From a virus: a stretch of DNA of 41,050 bases. The position numbers and the translations under genes were made by a program. This document shows, piece after piece, positions 1-6,326 of this stretch; the stretch's first letter is position 1, and every line of letters starts with the position of its first letter. The notes under the pieces are model-generated. The model searched no databases, was not told where the DNA came from, and saw nothing but the letters and a program-made list of their open reading frames with translations. Where the stretch lies: the IMG/VR virus record IMGVR_UViG_3300046683_000307, positions 1-41,050 of that record, one strand, 5' to 3'.

Positions 1-76
1 CGCCAAGCTGCGTCCCACGGGCGCCAAACCGGACAAGGACGCCGGCGCCGCGCTTGAGGGTGTCAAAATCTGTCAT
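1..76 (-). CDS. Duplicate 5' fragment of the small leftward gene at 40748-40999
   Basis: Because the ends overlap, the start codon at 76 and the first 25 codons of the gene at 40748-40999 appear again here and run off the left edge. This is not a second gene and should be merged when the genome is circularised. Confidence 0.85.
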   Translation of the reverse strand, partial: MTDFDTLKRGAGVLVRFGARGTQLG

Positions 77-127
77 GCGGTGAATTCCTGGGCTGTTGCA
101 CGCTGAAAGCCCGGCGACCTTGCGGCT
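1..127. repeat. Terminal direct repeat, left copy
   Basis: Bases 1-127 are identical to 40924-41050. A 127-base exact overlap is typical of a circular contig closed by a k=127 assembler, so I read it as an assembly overlap marking a circular or circularly permuted genome of 40,923 bp. A genuine short terminal repeat of a linear virion genome is the alternative. Confidence 0.93.
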
Positions 128-134
128 CCGGGCT
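107..134. repeat. 28-nt hairpin repeat, copy 1
   Basis: The stem AGCCCGG (108-114) pairs with CCGGGCT (128-134) around a 13-nt loop. The whole 28-nt unit recurs exactly at 626-653. It sits between two leftward genes; read leftward the stem ends in CTTTC, so it may act as a weak terminator or an RNA-processing signal. Confidence 0.7.
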
Positions 135-165
135 AAGCGGGGGGTTGTCCCCTATGGCGTGAGGG

Positions 166-369
166 TTAGCCGTGGCGGGCCTGCCAAGCCTCCAGGCGGG
201 CGATTACCCTGCCTAGGCTGTCGGCCTGGGCGTTGGCGCCGACGCTCTCCAGGCGGCGCATTTCGTGGATGAGTTGGGATTTAATCGGGTTGATGTTTTC
301 TGCGACGGTCGAGGCAACGCCAGCCTTGAGGGCGGCGGCGCTGCTGCGGGGTGAGAGATAGCCGCGCAT
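166..369 (-). CDS. Small hypothetical protein, 67 aa
   Basis: I do not recognise this protein. It is mostly helical in appearance, with a charged C-terminal half (EMRRLESV...RVIARLEAW). The ATG at 369 shares one base with the TGA stop of the upstream leftward gene (TGATG), so the two are probably translationally coupled. It belongs to the leftward accessory block lying between the terminase genes and the late operon. Confidence 0.65.
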   Translation of the reverse strand: MRGYLSPRSSAAALKAGVASTVAENINPIKSQLIHEMRRLESVGANAQADSLGRVIARLEAWQARHG

Positions 370-587
370 CAGGCGCCGGCCTTGGCGATCAGGAGCGCCA
401 AGGCGCGGTCCTTGAGGCCATAAGGATCAGGGCGCCCGGCGAGGCCAAGCGCGCTCATGGCGGCGGCAATGGCGATTTCTGGATCGTTGGTTCCGGCAAA
501 CCTGAGCATGACGTTTGCCATTTGCTGAATCACGGTGAGGGTGTGGAGGCTCTTAGCGACGGGGGTTTGAGCGGTCGGGAGTGCCAT
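369..587 (-). CDS. Small hypothetical protein, 72 aa
   Basis: The start is placed at the ATG at 587 (MALPTAQTPVAK); an in-frame ATG at 620 would extend it into the hairpin repeat region and is less likely. The protein has a helical central part (TVIQQMANVMLRFAG) and an Ala/Leu-rich end. I recognise no family. Its stop overlaps the start of the next leftward gene by one base. Confidence 0.6.
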   Translation of the reverse strand: MALPTAQTPVAKSLHTLTVIQQMANVMLRFAGTNDPEIAIAAAMSALGLAGRPDPYGLKDRALALLIAKAGA

Positions 588-625
588 TTTCGAGGGTCCT
601 AGCTTGCGGGTGATCCGCAACGCCT

Positions 626-653
626 AAGCCCGGCGACCTTGCGGCTCCGGGCT
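626..653. repeat. 28-nt hairpin repeat, copy 2
   Basis: This is an exact second copy of the unit at 107-134, again in a gap between two leftward genes (588-683). The repeated placement argues for a functional RNA element, such as a terminator, stabiliser or processing site, rather than chance. Confidence 0.7.
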
Positions 654-683
654 GGCGGCGGGTTCTCCGCGATGGTCGGGCGT

Positions 684-878
684 CTAGAAATTCCAGGGCC
701 GGGCGTGGTGGTCGGCGGCAAGCTGGCGAGCCTCGCGCTTGTCGGCGCATGGGCGGGTGGCGAGGATTTGCCGGTCGCCATTGTCGATCACGTGAAGCTC
801 AAAGGCGCCGGCGCGGCCTTTGCGCTTCTGGGCCGGGGTGGCGGGGTAGTAGTAGGCGGCGAGTTGGGCGGTGGGCAT
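684..878 (-). CDS. Small hypothetical protein, 64 aa
   Basis: A short basic protein beginning MPTAQLAAYYYPATPAQ, preceded by a good ribosome binding site (AGGAG) seven bases or so before the ATG. It is the first gene after the leftward promoter at 905-933, so it is likely the head of the transcript that continues into 587-166. Function unknown. Confidence 0.65.
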   Translation of the reverse strand: MPTAQLAAYYYPATPAQKRKGRAGAFELHVIDNGDRQILATRPCADKREARQLAADHHARPWNF

Positions 879-904
879 GTCGGGTAGCTCCTGGCTGTTG
901 ATTA

Positions 905-933
905 TTGATACGTCATCATGACGTAGGATGCAA
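905..933 (-). promoter_or_regulatory. Leftward promoter with palindromic operator, copy 1
   Basis: Read leftward, TTGCAT (928-933) is followed after exactly 17 bp by TATCAA (905-910), a good sigma70-like promoter. The spacer contains the perfect 17-bp palindrome TACGTCATCATGACGTA (909-925, overlapping the -10). The same arrangement recurs at 1561-1589. A repressor bound here would block polymerase. The regulator is unknown; the XRE protein at 40416-40751 is one candidate. Confidence 0.7.
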
Positions 934-941
934 GCTGCCTC

Positions 942-1514
942 TTAGGCGTAGGCGGTCCAGCGGCGCGGGCGCCCGTCCCAGAGGTGAGCCCACGAATAGG
1001 AGGTGAGCTTGACGCTGTTGCGCTCGTCTACGCGGCGGGTGAACGCTTCGCCGGTGAAGGCGTCGAGGCGCGGCGTCGAGGTCCCTTGCATGTGCAAGTC
1101 CTCGTTGCTGACGCATCCGATTTTGCGAAGCTCGACGGTGCGCGCGCCCTTCAAGGCGGTGACTTGGTAATAATCGACGTTGGTTTGTTCGTATCCCCAC
1201 GAGGCCACGAGGATATGGCCCACGGTGAGCTTGTGCGGCTGGGCCAGGGCCTCGGCGCGCTCGGCCTTGCGGCTGGCGATCAGGGTTTCCGCTTGGCGGA
1301 CGTTGTCGAAAAACTCGCGAACGTGGCGCTCGCGGCTGGGTTCGTTGCGGTAGTAGCAATTCCGCGCCGGCTTGACGGCTTTGCCGTTGAACATGACGGC
1401 GGACGGGCGTCCGGCGCGGTCGGTGCTGATGTAGGCGACGGCGGACGAGGACTTGTCCTGAACCTTGGTCGCGCCCTTGGGGATGAACATTTCGCGGGTG
1501 GTGGGGAAACGCAT
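942..1514 (-). CDS. Conserved phage/plasmid-type hypothetical protein, 190 aa
   Basis: The N-terminus (FPTTREMFIPKGATKVQDK) resembles a hypothetical protein I associate with phages and plasmids of Proteobacteria; its function is not known. The central part has a charged helix (REFFDNVRQAETLIASRKA) and the segment SWGYEQTNVDYYQV. It is driven by its own leftward promoter at 1561-1589, with an AGGAG-type ribosome binding site before the ATG at 1514. It lies in the accessory block and looks soluble. Confidence 0.75.
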   Translation of the reverse strand: MRFPTTREMFIPKGATKVQDKSSSAVAYISTDRAGRPSAVMFNGKAVKPARNCYYRNEPSRERHVREFFDNVRQAETLIASRKAERAEALAQPHKLTVGHILVASWGYEQTNVDYYQVTALKGARTVELRKIGCVSNEDLHMQGTSTPRLDAFTGEAFTRRVDERNSVKLTSYSWAHLWDGRPRRWTAYA

Positions 1515-1536
1515 GTCTGAGGCTCCTAGCGGTGGT

Positions 1537-1553
1537 CGCCGGCTTCGCCGGCG
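1537..1553 (-). other. Hairpin at the 5' end of the leftward 190-aa gene mRNA
   Basis: CGCCGGC (1537-1543), loop of three, GCCGGCG (1547-1553). It lies directly downstream of the -10 box at 1561-1566 and so would form the very 5' end of the leftward transcript, possibly stabilising it. Confidence 0.5.
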
Positions 1554-1560
1554 TTGATTA

Positions 1561-1589
1561 GTGATACGTCATGGTGACGTACCATGCAA
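1561..1589 (-). promoter_or_regulatory. Leftward promoter with palindromic operator, copy 2
   Basis: Read leftward, TTGCAT (1584-1589), a 17-bp spacer, then TATCAC (1561-1566). The palindrome TACGTCATGGTGACGTA (1565-1581; arms of seven, centre of three) lies in the spacer. Flanking bases also match copy 1 at 905-933 (GTTGATTA before, GCAAGC after), so the two promoters are clearly duplicates and probably co-regulated. Confidence 0.72.
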
Positions 1590-1638
1590 GCGGCAATGTG
1601 CGTTTTCCTGAAAATAGTTCGCGGGTTCGGCGCTGGCT

Positions 1639-1689
1639 GTTGGGTCAAAGTTGGGTCGAGTTGGGCTGGTGTTGGGTCGGTGTTGGGTC
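1639..1689. repeat. Five phased GTTGGGTC iterons
   Basis: GTTGGGTC begins at 1639, 1650, 1671 and 1682, with a variant GTTGGGCT at 1660. The steps are 11, 10, 11 and 11 bp, one helical turn each, so all units face the same side of the DNA. This is the pattern of protein-binding iterons in origins or upstream activating sites. They lie 75-125 bp upstream of the leftward promoter at 1561-1589. Confidence 0.7.
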
Positions 1690-1809
1690 GGTGCGCTGCG
1701 ACCACAACAACGGCCTCTCTGGAGCCCGTTTTTCCTGTGCGCGCGCTCCATCCTGGCCGGCTCCAATCCGCCGCCGGTCCCTCCGCCAGGCGGCGCCCGG
1801 TCGCTGCGG

Positions 1810-1821
1810 TTTGGGGGAACG
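1810..1821 (+). promoter_or_regulatory. G-tract box TTTGGGGGAACG
   Basis: An exact copy of the 12-mer that lies at 22693-22704 just before the integrase start. It faces a related inverted pair at 1872-1894. The function is unknown; integrase, excisionase or another DNA-binding protein may recognise it. Confidence 0.5.
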
Positions 1822-1871
1822 CATGGTCCCGTGACATGTGAAGTCCCCTCGGCGGAGGGTGATCCGGCGAG

Positions 1872-1894
1872 CCTTTCCCCCAAACGTTCCCCCC
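1872..1894 (-). promoter_or_regulatory. Tandem G-tract boxes matching the integrase leader
   Basis: Read leftward this is GGGGGAACG followed by TTTGGGGGAAAGG. It matches the element at 22696-22716, upstream of the integrase, in 19 of 21 positions. Such similarity between two distant non-coding sites suggests a shared binding protein. Confidence 0.55.
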
Positions 1895-1900
1895 TCGGGC

Positions 1901-1923
1901 TTGACGCCAGCGGCGAGCGCGTT
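1901..1923 (+). promoter_or_regulatory. Late-promoter-like motif, copy 1
   Basis: TTGACG, six variable bases, then GCGAGCGCGTT. This is one of five + strand copies, each in a gap before a late gene block. This copy precedes the first late operon (2215 onward). Confidence 0.7.
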
Positions 1924-2017
1924 GAGGGCGCGTCGCATGGTGCGGACCCTGGACCCTGCTCTGATGCCGCGCGACGCGCTGGCCGGCGCGCTCGGCGGCG
2001 CGCACGTCGGCGCGACC

Positions 2018-2060
2018 GGGGGCGGGGGCGCCCGCGACGCCTACCGGGGGGGCGGGGGGG
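2018..2060 (+). other. G-quadruplex-like G-runs
   Basis: Runs of five G (2018-2022, 2024-2028) and of seven G (2046-2052, 2054-2060), each pair separated by one C. The second pair alone satisfies the G3N1-7 four-tract rule. It lies in the non-coding control region. Confidence 0.5.
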
Positions 2061-2088
2061 TGTTCACCCGTGGGTCCTCTCCCATATC

Positions 2089-2160
2089 GCCCGCTCGCGC
2101 GTGTACGCGAACGGTGACGCTGCAAGCCGGGGCGCCCGCTCGCGCGTGTACGCGAACGGT
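2089..2160. repeat. Twin 27-bp direct repeats
   Basis: Two exact 27-bp copies at 2089-2115 and 2134-2160, start to start 45 bp. Each contains the small palindrome CGCGTGTACGCG. The 45-bp period is a multiple of three and the frame of the gene at 2215 is open through it, so a longer gene with a 15-residue repeat cannot be fully excluded. Confidence 0.75.
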
Positions 2161-2214
2161 CAAGCTGCGACGCCAGCCGACCTTGTTGCACGCGCTCTTG
2201 CACGGGAGGGCGTG

Positions 2215-2526
2215 GTGAACCTGGAGGCGGTGGTGCGGGAGTTGCTGCGGCGCGGTCATCGGGTGACGGCGGCGGAGCGGACCTGGAATGGCGGGGTGGT
2301 GGTTGGGTTTGAGATTATGGGGCCGGGCGATCCGCCAACGTGGCTCAAGGCGGTCCAGGCGCCGACGCTGGACCCGGACGCGGTCGAGCGGTCGTTGCGG
2401 GCCTGGAAGGACAGTGTGATCCGCGATCTGGCGGAGGACCGGGCCAGTCCGATTGTCCGCCGGATGATTGCGGAGCATGGCCAGGATCGGGTTTTTCGGG
2501 CGCTAGGGATGCGGGCCGATGCGTGA
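2215..2526 (+). CDS. Hypothetical protein, 103 aa, first gene of the late operon
   Basis: The GTG at 2215 is chosen because GGGAGGG at 2204-2210 gives normal spacing; the adjacent GTG at 2212 is too close. The frame is open much further upstream, but that stretch consists of repeats. The C-terminal half is helical and charged (ERSLRAWKDSVIRDLAEDRA...RMIAEHGQDRVFRALG). No family recognised. It opens a chain of five tightly overlapping small genes leading to the portal. Confidence 0.65.
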   Translation: MNLEAVVRELLRRGHRVTAAERTWNGGVVVGFEIMGPGDPPTWLKAVQAPTLDPDAVERSLRAWKDSVIRDLAEDRASPIVRRMIAEHGQDRVFRALGMRADA

Positions 2527-2764
2527 CGTGCGGACGGAAATCAACGTCGAGGTCGAGGCGGTGGCCTATGCGATTGGCAAGGTGATCGCCCGCAAGGCGC
2601 TGGCCGGTGATCCGAAGGGCCGGCGGCTGGATGCGCTGGGCCAGTTGACGGCGATTCACGAGTTGGCGTTGAGCATGATGCGCGAGTTGCCGGAGGAAGC
2701 GGCGGCGGCGATTGCGGCGTTGCGTAAGCTGGATGCGGCGCCGGAGCCGGAGGACGCGGCGTGA
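2519..2764 (+). CDS. Hypothetical protein, 81 aa
   Basis: A small, mostly helical, acidic protein (VEVEAVAYAIGKVIARKALAG). Its ATG overlaps the previous gene by 8 bp and its stop overlaps the next start, so all are probably co-translated. No family recognised. Confidence 0.65.
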   Translation: MRDVRTEINVEVEAVAYAIGKVIARKALAGDPKGRRLDALGQLTAIHELALSMMRELPEEAAAAIAALRKLDAAPEPEDAA

Positions 2765-3051
2765 GCGATCCGGTGACTTTGCCTCAGGCGGTGGCGTTGA
2801 TGATCCAGATGCGTCGGCGCGGCTGGCCAGTGGTGGGGGCGGATGGGCTCGATGCGGCGCGCATTCAACTGATGCTTGAGGCGCCGGATGGAACGGCGGT
2901 GGGCCTGGAGTTTGAGTTGCCGGTGAGTTTAGCGGTGATCCAGGCGCGCGCGGCGATGGCCATGCGGCCATGGCTGGGCGCCAATCGCAACGGCTTTGAT
3001 CGCACGGGGCAATGCGTGCGCGGCCAGGGGACGCGGGAGTTGGTCCGGTGA
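2761..3051 (+). CDS. Hypothetical protein, 96 aa
   Basis: GTG start overlapping the previous stop (GTGA). The protein alternates a helical N-terminus (LPQAVALMIQMRRRGWPVVGA) with a beta-like central part (IQLMLEAPDGTAVGLEFELP). Function unknown; it belongs to the small-gene cluster before the portal gene. Confidence 0.62.
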   Translation: MSDPVTLPQAVALMIQMRRRGWPVVGADGLDAARIQLMLEAPDGTAVGLEFELPVSLAVIQARAAMAMRPWLGANRNGFDRTGQCVRGQGTRELVR

Positions 3052-3266
3052 ACGTCCAGGAGGCGAGTTATTGCAAGGGCGTCGGGATTGCGGACGTGCT
3101 GCTGTCGCGCGGGATTCCGGTGATCAAGGTATCGACGGCGGACATGGGGGCGGCGGTGCTGCTGACGTTCCAGCTCCGCAACGCGCCGGGGCGTTATGTG
3201 GCGATTGTCCCGGCGGCGGACGCGACGGTCGAGCGGTTCACTGAGCTTTATGAGGCGGTCGCATGA
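3048..3266 (+). CDS. Hypothetical protein, 72 aa
   Basis: The start is the GTG at 3048, which overlaps the upstream TGA (GTGA); the longer frame starting at 3012 lies inside the previous gene. The sequence alternates strands and helices (VLLSRGIPVIKVST, AAVLLTFQLRN, GRYVAIVPAADATVERF), suggesting a small alpha/beta fold. No family recognised. Confidence 0.6.
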   Translation: MNVQEASYCKGVGIADVLLSRGIPVIKVSTADMGAAVLLTFQLRNAPGRYVAIVPAADATVERFTELYEAVA

Positions 3267-3520
3267 ACGTGGTGGCGAATCTGCGAACGGATGGGCCGCT
3301 GGCGGTGCGGCTGCTGGTGACGCATGCCGATGATTTTGGGCGGGACCTGATCACGGCGCGCAAAAAGCTGGAGGCGGCGGAGCTTGAGGTTCGCCGGATT
3401 GAAAAGGCGCGCGCGGACGTTGCGGAGGCAATCGGGGTTCTCGGGTTCACTTATGAGCCGGAGGAAACGGTTCGGGCGGCTGAAATTGCGCGGATCGGCG
3501 GCAAGGGGGCGCGGTCGTGA
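3263..3520 (+). CDS. Coiled-coil hypothetical protein, 85 aa
   Basis: Residues about 28-60 form a likely coiled coil (ITARKKLEAAELEVRRIEKA) followed by DVAEAIGVLGFTYEPEE. The gene after the portal (5687) has the same plan, a coiled coil followed by DVAAALDVLGGNPEP, so the two may be distant paralogues flanking the portal. ATGA overlap with the upstream gene and GTGA overlap with the portal start. Confidence 0.62.
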   Translation: MNVVANLRTDGPLAVRLLVTHADDFGRDLITARKKLEAAELEVRRIEKARADVAEAIGVLGFTYEPEETVRAAEIARIGGKGARS

Positions 3521-5694
3521 CAGACGCCTATGTTCCGCCTGGCGGGCCGCAATTCGACAAACAGAAGACGCCGGCGGAGTCCGGGCCGGGCGAGGACGAT
3601 GATCGCCTGCTGGAAATGTTCGACCGCTGGGATGCCGATTTGCAAGGCCATTGGAGCCAGTGGGTCGAGGACGCCAAGGGTTGGTATGACTTTGTCGCCG
3701 GGAAGCAATGGACCGTCGATGAGGTCGCGCAAATGGAGGAAAACCGCAAAATCCCGGTGACGTTCAACTTGATTGCGCCGGTGGTCGATGCGGTGAACGG
3801 GGCGGAAATCCAGGACCGCCAACAGGTCCAGTATTATCCGCGCACGCCAGACGTCCAGGATACCGGGATTGCGGACGTGCTGACGCAAGGCGCGGAATAC
3901 GTGGTCGATCAGTGTAATGGCGATCAGGAGGACACCGAATCGTTCTGGGATTGCCTCGTCTGCGGGATCGGCTGGACGGAAACCCGCGTCGAGGTCGAGG
4001 GGGAACACGCCTCGATCATCAAGGAACGGGTTGATCCGCTGCAAATGAAGGCGGACGCCTGCTCGCGCAAACGCTGCTTCGAGGATGGGCGCTATGTGAA
4101 GCGCGAAATCCCGATGAGCGAGGACGAATTTGAGGACTTCAAGGCGGAGATTGGCCGGGCCGACCTGGAGGGCGTGGACGGCGGGATCGGCAATGGTAAG
4201 CGGCTGACGGTGGTCAATCCGCGCCAGCGTTATACGCACGGCATGCTGGGCGAGGGCGGCGATCAGGACCCGGACGTCGTCGTCTGCGAGTGGCAATGGT
4301 GGGAGCGCGAGGCGGTGCACGTCGCGCCGATGCCGCACCCGACGCAGCCGGGCGTCACCAAACTGACGCCAATGTCGCCGGCGGAGTTCGGCGCCGCGCG
4401 GCAAACGCAACCGGGCCTTAGGTCGGTGCAATCGACGCGCAAGGTCTATTACCGGGCGTTTGTCGGGGACGGCGCGGTGCTGTTCAAGGAAACGCTCAAG
4501 GAAAATTCGTTCCGCTACAAGGCGATAACTGGCAAGCGGGATCGCAACGCCGGAACCTATTACGGCCTCGTCAAGCCGATGGTCGAGCCCGGCAAGTTCG
4601 TCAACAAGCTGTATTCGGAAGTCCTCCACATCGTCCGCACCAACGCCAACGGCGGGATGCTGCTGGAGGAGGACGCGGTCGTTGACGTCAAACAGTTCGA
4701 GCGGACCTGGAGCGCGACCGACAAAATTACCTGGGTGAAGGCGGGCGCGCTGTCCGGCGCCCACGGCGCCAAGATGATGCCGAAGGCGCCGCCGCCGGTG
4801 CAACCGGCGCTGTTCCAACTGATGGAATTCGCCCGCGACATGGTGAAAGCCTGCACGGGCGTCAACGAGGAGATTTTGGGCCTTGTCGGGCGCGAGCAAG
4901 CCGGCGTCCTCGAACAACAGCGCAAACAGGCCGCTTACGGGATTCTGTCGTCGTTCTTCGACGCCAAGCGCCGCTATCAGCGCGAGCAAGGCCGGCTGTT
5001 GCTGGTGATGATGCGGCTCTATCTGCCGGAAGACTTCCTGGTCCGCATCCTGGCGGACGGGGAAAAGAAATATGTTCCGCTGGCGATGGCGCTCCAGTCC
5101 GAGGAATTTGACGTGATCGTGGATGAGGCGCCGGCCTCTCCGAACGTGAAAGCCAAGGTTGCGGCGATCCTGATGCCGCTTTTGCCGCAACTGCTGGAGG
5201 GCGGCATGATCGGGCCGGAAGTGGTCGCGGACATGTTCCAGTTCCTCGATCTGCCGGCGGTGGTCGCGGAAAAGCTGGGCGCGGCGGTGCGCCAGCAAAA
5301 CGCCAAGGACGCGGCGCCCGACCCGAAACAGGAGCAAGCCGAGGCGGACCAACAAGCCAACCTCCAGGCCGATACGGCGGAGAAGGGCGCGGCGGCGCTC
5401 TCCAAGCGGGCCAAGGCGTTCAAGGACGTGACCGACGCGCAAACCGCGCAAATCGGCCTTGGGGTCGAATTCCTGCAACAGCAAAGCCCGGCGCCGGCGC
5501 CAACAGCCCCGACGAACGGCGCCGGGCCTCCTGGCGGCGGCTTAGGTATGCCGCCGGGCGGTGGTCCCCCTGCTCCCGCCAGTCTGTCAGGGGGACCGCC
5601 TGAGGGGCCGCCGCCGGGCGCGGCGCCGCCGGAGGAAGGCGAGGCGCCTCCGCCAGGCGGGCCGCCGCCAATGATGGGAGGGCCGAATGGGTGA
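3517..5694 (+). CDS. Portal protein
   Basis: At 725 aa it has the size and position of a P22-type portal, the dodecameric ring through which DNA enters and leaves the head. The N-terminal part (WTVDEVAQMEENRKIPVTFN, then INxNG-like LIAPVVDAVNGAEIQDRQQV) is typical of this family in short-tailed phages. Residues from about 655 onward form an unusual Pro/Gly-rich tail (GPPGGGLGMPPGGGPP and similar), likely disordered. Start GTG at 3517 overlaps the previous stop; a scaffold-like protein and the capsid protein follow downstream. Confidence 0.88.
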   Translation: MTDAYVPPGGPQFDKQKTPAESGPGEDDDRLLEMFDRWDADLQGHWSQWVEDAKGWYDFVAGKQWTVDEVAQMEENRKIPVTFNLIAPVVDAVNGAEIQDRQQVQYYPRTPDVQDTGIADVLTQGAEYVVDQCNGDQEDTESFWDCLVCGIGWTETRVEVEGEHASIIKERVDPLQMKADACSRKRCFEDGRYVKREIPMSEDEFEDFKAEIGRADLEGVDGGIGNGKRLTVVNPRQRYTHGMLGEGGDQDPDVVVCEWQWWEREAVHVAPMPHPTQPGVTKLTPMSPAEFGAARQTQPGLRSVQSTRKVYYRAFVGDGAVLFKETLKENSFRYKAITGKRDRNAGTYYGLVKPMVEPGKFVNKLYSEVLHIVRTNANGGMLLEEDAVVDVKQFERTWSATDKITWVKAGALSGAHGAKMMPKAPPPVQPALFQLMEFARDMVKACTGVNEEILGLVGREQAGVLEQQRKQAAYGILSSFFDAKRRYQREQGRLLLVMMRLYLPEDFLVRILADGEKKYVPLAMALQSEEFDVIVDEAPASPNVKAKVAAILMPLLPQLLEGGMIGPEVVADMFQFLDLPAVVAEKLGAAVRQQNAKDAAPDPKQEQAEADQQANLQADTAEKGAAALSKRAKAFKDVTDAQTAQIGLGVEFLQQQSPAPAPTAPTNGAGPPGGGLGMPPGGGPPAPASLSGGPPEGPPPGAAPPEEGEAPPPGGPPPMMGGPNG

Positions 5695-5971
5695 GGCGAT
5701 AGATTGTCTGGAGCATCAATTGGCGGCGCTGGCCGGGCTGCGGAAGGTCGCGGCGCGACAACTGGAAAAGGCGCCGGCGGCGTCGGAAAAGTCACAGGTC
5801 GCGGGCGCGGACATTGCACAGTTAGAGGAACGCATACGCGACGTTGCGGCGGCGTTGGACGTGCTGGGCGGGAATCCGGAGCCTCACGATGAGCCTGGAC
5901 GATTTGCCGCCGCTGCCGGCGATCCCGTGGATAGGCAAACGGCGGGCGCGGGAATTGAGCCTGAAATATGA
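5687..5971 (+). CDS. Coiled-coil hypothetical protein, up to 94 aa
   Basis: Starts inside the portal 3' end (8-bp overlap). Residues 1-65 are helical and coiled-coil-like (CLEHQLAALAGLRKVAARQL, QLEERIRDVAAALDVLGG). The C-terminal 30 residues are low in structure and overlap the next gene in another frame by up to 83 bp, so the overlap may mean that the next gene really starts at 6009. Resembles the plan of the protein at 3263-3520. Function unknown. Confidence 0.5.
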   Translation: MGEAIDCLEHQLAALAGLRKVAARQLEKAPAASEKSQVAGADIAQLEERIRDVAAALDVLGGNPEPHDEPGRFAAAAGDPVDRQTAGAGIEPEI

Positions 5972-6326
5972 GGCGGCGCGGGCCGCCTACCGCAAGGGAG
6001 TGTGGACGATGACAACGACAGTGACGGTGACGGTGAACGGGCCTGTGCAAGTGCGGGTCGGGGTGACGGGCGACGTCGGCGGCGAAGTGGTGACGATGGT
6101 GCGCGGCGATGCGGACCCGAAAACAAAGCCGGTCGAGGCGGTATTTGGCCTGACGCAAGGGTCGGTGGTGCTGATCGGGCCGGAATCGGCGCTGCCGGTC
6201 GAGGTCGAGCTACCGATTGCGGCGCCGCCGGCGGCGAGCAAGCCAACGCCGGAACCGCCAGCGGAAAGCAAGCCAACGCCTCCGGAGCGCGGGCGGTTTT
6301 TCCCAGATAAGGAGCCTAAGCGATGA
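5889..6326 (+). CDS. Hypothetical structural-region protein, 145 aa (or 105 aa from 6009)
   Basis: Two starts are possible. ATG 5889 (MSLDDLPPLPAIPWIGKRRA) has a GGAG eight bases upstream but overlaps the previous gene. ATG 6009 (MTTTVTVTVNGPVQVRVGV) follows a strong GGGAG and avoids the overlap. The core is beta-rich with Thr/Val alternation, followed by a Pro-rich tail with the repeat ESKPTPP. It lies between the portal and the scaffold-like gene. Function unknown. Confidence 0.55.
   Translation: MSLDDLPPLPAIPWIGKRRARELSLKYEAARAAYRKGVWTMTTTVTVTVNGPVQVRVGVTGDVGGEVVTMVRGDADPKTKPVEAVFGLTQGSVVLIGPESALPVEVELPIAAPPAASKPTPEPPAESKPTPPERGRFFPDKEPKR

Noticed and set aside
1526-2203. 225-aa leftward frame and overlapping frames through the control region
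   Set aside because: They translate iterons and direct repeats into low-complexity sequence in several frames at once, which fits non-coding DNA.
3451-5484. 677-aa leftward open frame opposite the portal gene
   Set aside because: It is the mirror of GC-rich portal codons, rich in Arg/Leu/His with no domain, and the + strand portal is clear.
5019-6158. 379-aa leftward open frame
   Set aside because: Antisense to the portal tail and small genes; its Pro/Arg-rich composition is that of a shadow frame.
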